Assembly (NCBI GenBank): GCA_033782935.1
Contig: JAWQEG010000488.1
Coordinates: 1,488,001 to 1,552,000, forward strand
DNA from: Petrolisthes cinctipes
Taxonomy: Eukaryota; Arthropoda; Malacostraca; Decapoda; Porcellanidae
Direction: 5' to 3'
Length of the DNA: 64,000 bases
Made by a program: the position numbers and the translations under genes. Below are positions 1-11,079 of the stretch, in pieces. Position 1 is the first letter of the stretch; every line of letters starts with the position of its first letter. The notes beneath the pieces were generated by a model. The model was not told where the DNA came from. It was given only the letters and a program-made list of their open reading frames with translations, and made no database searches.

Positions 1-7
1 AAGCAAT

Positions 8-655
8 CTGTACATGCCTACTCAGTGTTAGAGTATTTTCAAAATACAGGCCCAAAACATGCTGAAAATCGATATTTTAGATGCCCAAAGTCAATATGTG
101 CATGTATCTTCTGTACCCGTTTATATCTCAAATTCAGGCTCAAAACACCCGAAAATTCAATATTTTGGGGTCCCAGAAGCAATCTGTACATGCCTACACA
201 GTGTTAGAGTATTTTCAAAATACAGACCCAAAACATGCTGAAAATCGATATTTTAGATGCCAAAAAGTCGATATCTCAAATTCAGTCCCAAAACACCCGA
301 AAATTCGATATTTAGGGGTCCCAGAAGCGATCTGTACATGCCTACTCAGTGTTAGAGTATTTTCAAAATACAGGCCCAAAACATGCTGAAAATCGATATT
401 TTAGATACCCAAAGTCAATATGTGCATGTATCTTCTGTACCCGTTTATATCTCAAATTCAGGCTCAAAACACCCAAAAATTCAATATTTTGGGGTCCCAG
501 AAGCAATCTGTACATGCCTACACAGTGCTAGAATATTTTCAAAATATAGGCTAAAAACATGCTAAAAATCGACATTTTAGGTGCCAAAAAATCGATATCT
601 CAAATTCAGTCCCAAAACACCCGAAAATTCGATATTTAGAGGTCCCAGAAGGTAT
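8..655 (+). repeat. Two tandem 324-bp B-C dimers
   Basis: Units are B 8-183, C 184-331, B 332-507 and C 508-655. The A monomer is absent in both copies, so the period is 324 bp (176 + 148) instead of 501. The second C has the gacatttt and agaggtcccagaagg markers of the beta-following C type. The first C (184-331) is hybrid: its 5' end matches B (gtgttagagtattttcaaaatacag). Dimers like these are expected from unequal exchange within the trimer HOR. Confidence 0.88.
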
Positions 656-2482
656 CTGTACATGCCTACTCCGTGTTAGAGTATTTTCAAAATACAGGCC
701 AAAAACATACTGAAAATCGATCTTTTAGGTGCACAGAAGTCGATATGTGCATGCATCTTCAGTACCCGTTTATATCTCAAATTCAGGCTCAAAACACCCG
801 AAAATTCAATATTTTGGGGTCCCAGAAGCAATCTGTACATGCCTACTCAGTGTTAGAGTATTTTCAAAATTCAGGCCCAAAACATGCTGAAAATCGATAT
901 TTTAGATGCCCAAAGTCAATATGTGCATGTATCTTCTGTACCCGTTTATATCTCAAATTCAGGCTCAAAACACCCGAAAATTCAATATTTTGGGGTCCCA
1001 GAAGCAATCTGTACATGCCTACACAGTGCTAGAATATTTTCAAAATATAGGCTAAAAACATGCTAAAAATCGATCTTTTAGGTGCCAAAAAGTCGATATC
1101 TCAAATTCAGTCCCAAAACACCCGAAAATTCGATATTTAGGGGTCCCAGAAGCAATCTGTACATGCCTACTCAGTGTTAGAGTATTTTCAAAATACAGGC
1201 CCAAAACATGCTGAAAATCGATATTTTAGATGCCCAAAGTCAATATGTGCATGTATCTTCTGTACCCGTTTATATCTCAAATTCAGGCTCAAAACATCCG
1301 AAAATTCAATATTTTGGGGTCCCAGAAGCAATCTGTACATGCCTACTCAGTGATAGAATATTTTCAAAATATAGGCTAAAAACATGCTAAAAATCGATCT
1401 TTTAGGTGCCAAAAAGTCGATATCTCAAATTCAGTCCCAAAACACCCGAAAATTCGATATTTAGGGGTCCCAGAAGCGATCTGTACATGCCTACTCCGTG
1501 TTAGAGTATTTTCAAAATACATGCTCAAAACATACTGAAAATCGATCTTTTAGGTGCACAAAAGTCGATATGTGCATGCATCTTCAGTACCCGTTTATAT
1601 CTCAAATTCAGGCTCAAAACACCCGAAAATTCAATATTTTGGGGTCCCAGAAGCAATCTGTACATGCCTACTCAGTGTTAGAGTATTTTCAAAATACAGG
1701 CCCAAAACATGCTGTAAATCGATATTTTAGATGGCCAAAGTCAATATGTGCATGTATCTTCTGTACCCGTTTATATCTCAAATTCAGGCTCAAAACACCC
1801 GAAAATTCAATATTTTGGGGTCCCAGAAGCAATCTGTACATGCCTACACAGTGCTAGAATATTTTCAAAATATAGGCTAAAAACATGCTAAAAATCGACA
1901 TTTTAGGTGTCAAAAAATCGATATCTCAAATTCAGTCCCAAAACACCCGAAAATTCGATATTTAGAGGTCCCAGAAGGTATCTGTACATGCCTACTCCGT
2001 GTTAGAGTATTTTCAAAATACAGGCCAAAAACATACTGAAAATCGATCTTTTTCGTGCCCAAAAGTCGATATGTGCATGCATCTTCTGTACCCGTTTATA
2101 TCTCAAATTCTGGCCCTAAACACCCGAAAATTCGATATTTTGGGGTCCCAGAAGCGATCTGTACATGCCTACTCCGTGTTAGAGTATTTTCAAAATTCAG
2201 GCCCAAAACATGCTGAAAATCGATATTTTAGATGCCCAAAGTCAATATGTGCATGTATCTTCTGAACCCGTTCATATCTCAAATTCAGGCTCAAAACACC
2301 CGAAAATTCAATATTTTGGGGTCCCAAAAGCAATCTGTACATGCCTACTCAGTGCTAGAATATTTTCAAAATATAGGCTAAAAACATGCTAAAAATCGAT
2401 CTTTTAGGTGCAAAAAAGTCGATATCTCAAATTCAGTCCCAAAGCACCCGAAAATTCGATATTTAGGGGTCCCAGAAGCGAT

Positions 2483-2807
2483 CTGTACATGCCTACTCCG
2501 TGTTAGAGTATTTTCAAAATACATGCTCAAAACATACTGAAAATCGATCTTTTAGGTGCACAAAAGTCGATATGTGTATGCATCTTCAGTACTCGTTTAT
2601 ATCTCAAATTCAGGCTCAAAACACCCGAAAATTCAATATTTTGGGGTCCCAGAAGCAATCTGTACATGCCTACTCAGTGCTAGAATATTTTCAAAATATA
2701 GGCTAAAAATATGCTAAAAATCGATCTTTTAGGTGCCAAAAAGTCGATATCTCAAATTCAGTCCCAAAACACCCGAAAATTCGGTATTTAGGGGTTCCAG
2801 AAGCGAT
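2483..2807 (+). repeat. 325-bp A-C dimer (B missing)
   Basis: A at 2483-2659 is followed directly by C at 2660-2807, so monomer B is skipped. A second A-C dimer of the same kind lies at 3309-3633, separated by a complete A-B-C trimer at 2808-3308. Both A units are the beta type (atgctcaaaac, gtgcacaaaag). The shared variant agtactcg in place of agtacccg, in both A units, indicates that the two dimers are duplicates of each other 826 bp apart (501 + 325). Confidence 0.85.
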
Positions 2808-5460
2808 CTGTACATGCCTACTCAGTGTTAGAGTATTTTCAAAATACATGCTCAAAACATACTGAAAATCGATCTTTTAGGTGCACAAAAGTCGATATGT
2901 GCATGCATCTTCAGTACCCGTTTATATATCAAATTCAGGCTCAAAACACCCGAAAATTCAATATTTTGGGGTCCCAGAAGCAATCTGTACATGCCTACTC
3001 AGTGGTAGAGTATTTTCAAAATACAGGCCCAAAACATGCTGAAAATCGATATTTTAGATGCCCAAAGTCAATATGTGCATGTATCTTCTGTACCCGTTTA
3101 TATCTCAAATTCAGGCTCAAAACACCCGAAAATTCAATATTTTGGGGTCCCAGAAGCAATCTGTACATGCCTACACAGTGCTAGAATATTTTCAAAATAT
3201 AGGCTGAAAACATGCTAAAAATCGACATTTTAGGTGCCAAAAAGTCGATATCTCAAATTCAGTCCCAAAACACCCGAAAATTCGATATTTAGGGGTCCCA
3301 GAAGCGATCTGTACATGCCTACTCCGTGTTAGAGTATTTTCAAAATACATGCTCAAAACATACTGAAAATCGATCTTTTAGGTGCACAAAAGTCGATATG
3401 TGCATGCATCTTCAGTACTCGTTTATATCTCAAATTCAGGCTCAAAACACCCGAAAATTCAATATTTTGGGGTCCCAGAAGCAATCTGTACATGCCTACT
3501 CAGTGTTAGAGTATTTTCAAAATATAGGCTAAAAATATGCTAAAAATCGATCTTTTAGGTGCCAAAAAGTCGATATCTCAAATTCAGTCCCAAAACACCC
3601 GAAAATTCGATATTTAGGGGTTCCAGAAGCGATCTGTACATGCCTACTCCGTGTTAGAGTATTTTCAAAATACATGCTCAAAACATACTGAAAATCGATC
3701 TTTTAGGTGCACAAAAGTCGATATGTGCATGCATCTTCAGTACCCGTTTATATCTCAAATTAAGGCTCAAAACACCCGAAAATTAAATATTTTGGGGCCC
3801 CAGAAGCAATCTGTACATGCCTACTCAGTGTTAGAGTATTTTCAAAATACAGGCCCAAAACATGCTGAAAATCGATATTTTAGATGCCCAACGTCAATAT
3901 GTGCATGTATCTTCTGTACCCGTTTATATCTCAAATTCAGGCTCAAAACACCCGAAAATTCAATATTTTGGGGTCCCAGAAGCAATCTGTACATGCCTAC
4001 ACAGTGCTAGAATATTTTCAAAATATAGGCTAAAAACATGCTAAAAATCGACATTTTAGGTGCCAAAAAATCGATATCTCAAATTCAGTCCCAAAACTCC
4101 CGAAAATTCGATATTTAGAGGTCCCAGAAGGTATCTGTACATGCCTACTCCGTGTTAGAGTATTTTCAAAATACAGGCCAAAAACATACTGAAAATCGAT
4201 CTTTTAGGTGCCTAAAAGTCGATATGTGCATGCATCTTCTGTACCCGTTTATATCTCAAATTCTGGCCCTAAACACCCGAAAATTCGATATTTTGGGGTC
4301 CCAGAAGCGATCTGTACATGCCTACTCCGTGTTAGAGTATTTTCAAAATACAGGCCCAAAACATGCTGAAAATCGATATTTTAGATGCCCAAAGTCAATA
4401 TGTGCATGTATCTTCTGTACCCGTTTATATCTCAAATTCAGGCTCAAAACACCCGAAAATTCAATATTTTGGGGTCCCAGAAGCAATCTGTACATGCCTA
4501 CACAGTGCTAGAATATTTTCAAAATATAGGCTAAAAACATGCTAAAAATCGATCTTTTAGGTGCCAAAAAGTCGATATCTCAAATTCAGTCCCAAAACAC
4601 CCGAAAATTCGATATTTTGTGGTCCCAGAAGCAATCTGTACATGCCTACTTAGTGTTAGAGTATTTTCAAAATACAGGCCCAAAACATGCTGAAAATCGA
4701 TATTTTAGATGCCCAAAGTCAATATGTGCATGTATCTTTTGTACCCGTTTATATCTCAAATTCAGGCTCAAAACATCCGAAAATTCAATATTTTGGGGTC
4801 CCAGAAGCAATCTGTACATGCCTACTCAGTGCTAGAATATTTTCAAAATATAGGCTAAAAACATGCTAAAAATCGACATTTTAGGTGCCAAAAAATCGAT
4901 ATCTCAAATTCAGTCCCAAAACACCCGAAAATTCGATATTTAGAGGTCCCAGAAGGTATCTGTACATGCCTACTCCGTGATAGAGTATTTTCAAAAAACA
5001 GGCCAAAAACATACTGAAAATCGATCTTTTAGGTGCCCAAAAGTCGATATGTGCATGCATCTTCTGTACCCGTTTATATCTCAAATTCTGGCCCTAAACA
5101 CCCGAAAATTCGATATTTTGGGGTCCCAGAAGCGATCTGTACATGCCTACTCCGTGTTAGAGTATTTTCAAAATTCAGGCCCAAAACATGCTGAAAATCG
5201 ATATTTATGGTGCCCAAAGTCAATATGTGCATGTATCTTCTGTACCCGTTTATATCTCAAATTCAGGCTCAAAACACCCGAAAATTCAATATTTTGGGGT
5301 CCCAGAAGCAATCTGTACATGCCTACACAGTGCTAGAATATTTTTAAAATATAGGCTAAAAACATGCTAAAAATCGACATTTTAGGTGCCAAAAAATCGA
5401 TATCTCAAATTCAGTCCCAAAACACCCGAAAATTCGATATTTAGAGGTCCCAGAAGGTAT

Positions 5461-5637
5461 CTGTACATGCCTACTCCGTGTTAGAGTATTTTCAAAATAC
5501 AGGCCAAAAACATACTGAAAATCGATCTTTTAGGTGCCCAAAAGTCGATATGTGCATGCATCTTCTGTACCCGTTTATATCTCAAATTCTGGCCTTAAAC
5601 ACCCGAAAATTCGATATTTTGGGGTCCCAGAAGCGAT
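5461..5637 (+). repeat. Reference monomer A (177 bp)
   Basis: This is the longest monomer type. It holds three visible dyads. The first is tattttcaaaata at 5487-5499 (six-base arms around one c). The second is tgcatgca inside gtgcatgcatc, a sequence present in A but changed to gtgcatgtatc in B. The third is an imperfect stem with arms cccgaaaat (5602-5610) and attttgggg (5616-5624) around tcgat, eight of nine positions pairing. A is the likely parent type of C, because C equals an A-like sequence minus 29 bp. Confidence 0.9.
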
Positions 5638-5813
5638 CTGTACATGCCTACTCCGTGTTAGAGTATTTTCAAAATTCAGGCCCAAAACATGCTGAAAATC
5701 GATATTTTTGGTGCCCAAAGTCAATATGTGCATGTATCTTCTGTACCCGTTTATATCTCAAATTCAGGCTCAAAACACCCGAAAATTCAATATTTTGGGG
5801 TCCCAGAAGCAAT
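5638..5813 (+). repeat. Reference monomer B (176 bp), an internal 88-bp dimer
   Basis: The type-B monomer shows a clear internal duplication. The motif caggcccaaaac at 5677 is matched by caggctcaaaac at 5765, exactly 88 bp later and exactly half of 176. Downstream of each motif come gaaaat, then c(g/a)atatttt or similar, then ccca-aag/cccagaag, then caat, then tg(t)(g/a)catg. The second half ends with the unit-start motif ctgtacatgcc, which corresponds to atgtgcatgta in the first half. Identity between halves is roughly 60-65% by eye with small gaps, so the duplication is old. It is still detectable in every A and B unit. Confidence 0.8.
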
Positions 5814-5961
5814 CTGTACATGCCTACTCAGTGCTAGAATATTTTCAAAATATAGGCTAAAAACATGCTAAAAATCGATCTTTTAGGTGCCAAAAAGTCG
5901 ATATCTCAAATTCAGTCCCAAAACACCCGAAAATTCGATATTTAGGGGTCCCAGAAGGTAT
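5814..5961 (+). repeat. Reference monomer C (148 bp, 29-bp internal deletion)
   Basis: The short monomer type. Where A reads gtcgatat, then gtgcatgcat through cgtttatat, then ctcaaattc, monomer C reads gtcgatatctcaaattc directly. The missing part is 29 bp, which accounts for the whole length difference between 177 and 148. The deleted segment ends in atat and is preceded by atat, so the deletion has a four-base microhomology signature. C occurs once per trimer across the window, so the deletion arose once and was then spread as part of the HOR. C also carries its own marker gtgctagaatatttt, in place of gtgttagagtatttt in A and B. Confidence 0.9.
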
Positions 5962-6462
5962 CTGTACATGCCTACTCCGTGTTAGAGTATTTTCAAAATA
6001 CATGCTCAAAACATACTGAAAATCGATCTTTTAGGTGCACAAAAGTCGATATGTGCATGCATCTTCAGTACCCGTTTATATCTCAAATTCAGGCTCAAAA
6101 CACCCGAAAATTCAATATTTTGGGGTCCCAGAAGCAATCTGTACATGCCTACTCAGTGTTAGAGTATTTTCAAAATACAGGCCCAAAACATGCTGAAAAT
6201 CGATATTTTAGATGCCCAAAGTCAATATGTGCATGTATCTTCTGTACCCGTTTATATCTCAAATTCAGGCTCAAAACACCCGAAAATTCAATATTTTGGG
6301 GTCCCAGAAGCAATCTGTACATGCCTACACAGTGCTAGAATATTTTCAAAATATAGGCTAAAAACATGCTAAAAATCGACATTTTAGGTGCCAAAAAATC
6401 GATATCTCAAATTCAGTCCCAAAACACCCGAAAATTCGATATTTAGAGGTCCCAGAAGGTAT

Positions 6463-7464
6463 CTGTACATGCCTACTCCGTGTTAGAGTATTTTCAAAAT
6501 ACAGGCCAAAAACATACTGAAAATCGATCTTTTAGGTGCCCAAAAGTCGATATGTGCATGCATCTTCTGTACCCGTTTATATCTCAAATTCTGGCCTTAA
6601 ACACCCGAAAATTCGATATTTTGGGGTCCCAGAAGCGATCTGTACATGCCTACTCCGTGTTAGAGTATTTTCAAAATTCAGGCCCAAAACATGCTGAAAA
6701 TCGATATTTTTGGTGCCCAAAGTCAATATGTGCATGTATCTTCTGTACCCGTTTATATCTCAAATTCAGGCTCAAAACACCCGAAAATTCAATATTTTGG
6801 GGTCCCAGAAGCAATCTGTACATGCCTACTCAGTGCTAGAATATTTTCAAAATATAGGCTAAAAACATGCTAAAAATCGATCTTTTAGGTGCCAAAAAGT
6901 CGATATCTCAAATTCAGTCCCAAAACACCCGAAAATTCGATATTTAGGGGTCCCAGAAGGTATCTGTACATGCCTACTCCGTGTTAGAGTATTTTCAAAA
7001 TACATGCTCAAAACATACTGAAAATCGATCTTTTAGGTGCACAAAAGTCGATATGTGCATGCATCTTCTGTACCCGTTTATATCTCAAATTCAGGCTCAA
7101 AACACCCGAAAATTCAATATTTTGGGGTCCCAGAAGCAATCTGTACATGCCTACTCAGTGTTAGAGTATTTTCAAAATACAGGCCCAAAACATGCTGAAA
7201 ATCGATATTTTAGATGCCCAAAGTCAATATGTGCATGTATCTTCTGTACCCGTTTATATCTCAAATTCAGGCTCAAAACACCCGAAAATTCAATATTTTG
7301 GGGTCCCAGAAGCAATCTGTACATGCCTACACAGTGCTAGAATATTTTCAAAATATAGGCTAAAAACATGCTAAAAATCGATCTTTTAGGTGCCAAAAAA
7401 TCGATATCTCAAATTCAGTCCCAAAACACCCGAAAATTCGATATTTAGAGGTCCCAGAAGGTAT
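6463..7464 (+). repeat. 1002-bp hexamer HOR, reference copy 2
   Basis: This is the next hexamer, directly abutting copy 1. It has the same six-monomer order: A at 6463, B at 6640, C at 6816, A at 6964, B at 7141, C at 7317. The alpha trimer is almost identical to the one at 5461. The beta A monomer carries an alpha-like catcttctg where the other copy has catcttcag, which suggests conversion between trimer variants. The last C (7317-7464) reads gatctttt rather than gacatttt. The next unit starts at 7465. Confidence 0.92.
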
Positions 7465-7966
7465 CTGTACATGCCTACTACGTGATAGAGTATTTTCAAA
7501 ATACAGGCCAAAAACATACTGAAAATCGATCTTTTAGGTGCCCAAAAGTCGATATGTGTATTCATCTTCTGTACCCGTTTATATATCAAATTCTGGCCCT
7601 AAACACCCGAAAATTCGATATTTTGGGGTCCCAGAAGCGATCTGTACATGCCTACTCCGTGTTAGAGTATTTTCAAAATTCAGGCCCAAAACATGCTGAA
7701 AATCGATATTTTAGATGCCCAAAATCAATATGTGCATGTATCTTCTGTACCCGTTTATATCTCAAATTCAGGCTCAAAAACACCCGAAAAATCATTATTT
7801 TGGGGTCCCAGAAGCAATCTGTACATGCCTACACAGTGCTAGAATATTTTCAAAATATAGGCTAAAAACATGCTAAAAATCGATCTTTTAGGTGCCAAAA
7901 AGTCGATATCTCAAATTCAGTCCCAAAACACCCGAAAATTCGATATTTTGTGGTCCCAGAAGCAAT

Positions 7967-8318
7967 CTGTAAATGCCTACTCAGTGTTAGAGTATTTTCA
8001 AAATACAGGCCCAAAACATGCTGAAAATCGATATTTTAGATGCCCAAAGTCAATATGTGCATGTATTTTCTGTACCCGTTTATATCTCAAATTCAGGCTC
8101 AAAACATCCGAAAATTCAATATTTTGGGGTCCCAGAAGCAATCTGTACATGCCTACTCAGTGCTAGAATATTTTCAAAATACAGGCCCAAAACATGCTGA
8201 AAATCGATATTTTAGATGCCCAAAGTCAATATGTGCATGTATTTTCTGTACCCGTTTATATCTCAAATTCAGGCTCAAAACACCCGAAAATTCAATATTT
8301 TGGGGTCCCAGAAGCAAT
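7967..8318 (+). repeat. Tandem B-B pair
   Basis: Two 176-bp B monomers lie head to tail (7967-8142 and 8143-8318) with no C or A between. The second begins with C-type sequence (gtgctagaatattttc) and switches to B-type sequence (aaaatacaggccc) within about 25 bases, so it is a C/B hybrid produced by exchange in the shared tattttcaaaata dyad region. Both B copies share the rare variant gtattttctg in place of gtatcttctg. This fits a local duplication. Confidence 0.85.
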
Positions 8319-9320
8319 CTGTACATGCCTACTCAGTGCTAGAATATTTTCAAAATATAGGCTAAAAACATGCTAAAAATCGATCTTTTAGGTGTCAAAA
8401 AGTCGATATCTCAAATTCAGTCCCAAAACACCCGAAAATTCGAAATTAAGGTGTCCCAGAAGCGATCTGTACATGCCTACTCCGTGTTAGAGTATTTTCA
8501 AAATACATGCTCAAAACATACTGAAAATCGATCTTTTAGGTGCACAAAAGTCGATATGTGTATGCATCTTCAGTACCCGTTTATATCTCAAATTCAGGCT
8601 CAAAACACCCGAAAATTCAATATTTTGGGGTCCCAGAAGCAATCTGTACATGCCTACTCAGTGTTAGAGTATTTTCAAAATACAGGCCCAAAACATGCTG
8701 AAAATCGATATTTTAGATGCCCAAAGTCAATATGTGCATGTATCTTCTGTACCCATTTATATCTCAAATTCAGGCTCAAAACACCCGAAAATTCAATATT
8801 TTGGGGTCCCAGAAGCAATCTGTACATGCCTACACAGTGCTAGAATATTTTCAAAATATAGGCTAAAAACATGCTAAAAATCGACATTTTAGGTGCCAAA
8901 AAATCGATATCTCAAATTCAGTCCCAAAACACCCGAAAATTCGATATTTAGAGGTCCCAGAAGGTATCTGTACATGCCTACTCCGTGATAGAGTATTTTC
9001 AAAATACAGACCAAAAACATACTGAAAATCGATCTTTTAGGTGCCCAAAAGTCGATATGTGAATGCATCTTCTGTACCCGTTTATATCTCAAATTCTGGC
9101 CCTAAACCCCCGAAAATTCGATATTTTGGGGTCCCAGAAGCGATCTGTACATGCCTACTCCGTGTTAGAGTATTTTCAAAATTCAGGCCCAAAACATGCT
9201 GAAAATCGATATTTATGGTGCCCAAAGTCAATATGTGCATGTATCTTCTGTACCCGTTTATATCTCAAATTCAGGCTCAAAAAACCCGAAAATTCAATAT
9301 TTTATGGTCCCAGAAGCAAT

Positions 9321-9460
9321 CTGTACTCAGTGCTAGAATATTTTCAAAATATAGGCTAAAAACATGCTAAAAATCGACATTTTAGGTGTCAAAAAATCGA
9401 TATCTCAAATTCAGTCCCAAAACACCCGAAAATTTGATATTTAGATGTCCCAGAAGGTAT
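9321..9460 (+). repeat. C monomer with 8-bp deletion (140 bp)
   Basis: At the start of this C unit the usual ctgtacatgcctactcag is reduced to ctgtactcag, a loss of eight bases (atgcctac) between two tac triplets at about 9326/9327. The rest of the unit is a beta-following C with a few private changes (aggtgtcaaaaaatc, aatttgatatttagatgtccc). It is the only unit I found where the otherwise near-invariant unit-start motif is broken in this way. Confidence 0.85.
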
Positions 9461-10815
9461 CTGTACATGCCTACTCCGTGTTAGAGTATTTTCAAAATAC
9501 AGGCCAAAAACATACTGAAAATCGATCTTTTAGGTGCCCAAAAGTCGATATGTGCATGCATCTTCTGTACCCTTTTATATCTCAAATTCTGGCCCTAAGC
9601 ACCCGAAAATTCGATATTTTGGGGTCCCAGAAGCGATCTGTACATGCCTACTCCGTGTTAGAGTATTTTCAAAATTCAGGCCCAAAACATGCTTAATATC
9701 GATATTTTTGGTGCCCAAAGTCAATATGTGCATGTATCTTCTGTACCCGTTTATATCTCAAATTCAGGCTCAAAACACCCGAAAATTCAATATTTTGGGG
9801 TCCCAGAAGCAATCTGTACATGCCTACTCAGTGCTAGAATATTTTCAAAATATAGGCTAAAAACATGCTAAAAATCGATCTTTTAGGTGCCAAAAAGTCG
9901 ATATCTCAAATTCAGTCCCAAAACACCCGAAAATTCGATATTTAGGGGTCCCAGAAGCGATCTGTACATGCCTACTCCGTGTTAGAGTATTTTCAAAATA
10001 CATGCTCAAAACATACTGAAAATCGATCTTTTAGGTGCACAAAAGTCGATATGTGTATGCATCTTCAGTACCCGTTTATATCTCAAATTCAGGCTCAAAA
10101 CACCCGAAAATTCAATATTTTGGGGTCCCAGAAGCAATCTGTACATGCCTACTCAGTGTTAGAGTATTTTCAAAATACAGGCCCAAAACATGCTGAAAAT
10201 CGATATTTTAGATGCCCAAAGTCAATATGTGCATGTATCTTCTGTACCCGTTTATATCTCAAATTCAGGCTCAAAACACCCGAAAATTCAATATTTTGGG
10301 GTCCCAGAAGCAATCTGTACATGCCTACACAGTGCTAGAATATTTTCAAAATATAGGCTAAAAACATGCTAAAAATCGACATTTTCGGTGCCAAAAAATC
10401 GATATCTCAAATTCAGTCCCAAAACACCCGAAAATTCGATATTTAGAGGTCCCAGAAGGTATCTGTACATGCTTACTCCGTGTTAGAGTATTTTCAAAAT
10501 ACAGGCCAAAAACTAACTGAAAATCGATCTTTTAGGTGCCCAAAAGTCGATATGTGCATGCATCTTCTGTACCCGTTTATATCTCAAATTCTGGCCCTAA
10601 ACACCCGAAAATTCGATATTTTGGGGTCCCAGAAGCGATCTGTACATGCCTACTCCGTGTTAGAGTATTTTCAAAATTCAGGCCCAAAACATGCTGAAAA
10701 TCGATATTTTTGGTGCCCAAAGTCAATATGTGCATGTATCTTCTGTACCCGTTTATATCTCAAATTCAGGCTCAAAACACCCGAAAATTCAATATTTTGG
10801 GGTCCCAGAAGCAAT

Positions 10816-10903
10816 CTGTACATGCCTACTCAGTGCTAGAATATTTTCAAAATATAGGCTCAAAACACCCGAAAATTCAATATTTTGGGGTCCCAGAAGC
10901 AAT
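10816..10903 (+). repeat. 88-bp half-monomer 1
   Basis: This unit runs from ctgtacatgcc to the next one in only 88 bp. It starts as C (gtgctagaatattttc and aaaatataggct) and jumps to the second half of a B/beta-A unit (caaaacacccgaaaattc). The jump joins the first-half motif aggct to the second-half motif aggctcaaaacac, so exactly one of the two ancestral 88-bp halves is lost. The flanking units are normal B monomers. Confidence 0.87.
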
Positions 10904-11079
10904 CTGTACATGCCTACTCTGTGTTAGAGTATTTTCAAAATACAGGCCCAAAACATGCTGAAAATCGATATTTTAGATGCCCAAAGTCAATATGTGCATG
11001 TATTTTCTGTACCCGTTTATATCTCAAATTCAGGCTCAAAACACCCGAAAATTCAATATTTTGGGGTCCCAGAAGCAAT

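Larger units (their letters stand above)
5461..6462 (+). repeat. 1002-bp hexamer HOR, reference copy 1 (alpha + beta trimers)
   Basis: Six monomers in order: A 5461-5637, B 5638-5813, C 5814-5961 (alpha trimer), then A 5962-6138, B 6139-6314, C 6315-6462 (beta trimer). Alpha and beta differ at linked sites. In monomer A, alpha has ggccaaaaacatactg and gtgcccaaaagtcg, while beta has atgctcaaaacatactg and gtgcacaaaagtcg. In monomer B, alpha has aaaattcaggccc and atatttttggtgccc, while beta has aaaatacaggccc and atattttagatgccc. The C after alpha has gatcttttaggtgcc; the C after beta has gacattttaggtgcc followed by agaggtcccagaagg. Because these linked variants return every 1002 bp rather than every 501 bp, the true higher-order unit here is the hexamer. 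Confidence 0.93.
4135..8166 (+). repeat. Duplicated segment in the forward block (offset ~3330 bp)
   Basis: About 4135-4835 matches about 7465-8166 at offset 3330-3331 bp. The pair is marked by a C/B hybrid that reads cgatattttgtggtccc (near 4610 and 7943) in place of the usual C sequence cgatatttaggggtccc. Both are followed by a B with the rare aaaacatccg for aaaacacccg. The offset rises by one base because the later B unit (7642-7818) has an extra a. This is the clearest segmental copy inside the forward block. Confidence 0.75.

Noticed and set aside
5478..5837. Recurrent 119-codon open frames (for example 5478-5837, 13712-14071) as genes
   Set aside because: They start at GTG inside the satellite unit, repeat with every trimer in step with the array, end at the same TAG in the C unit, and show no recognisable domain, ribosome site or codon signal. 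They are by-products of the repeat.
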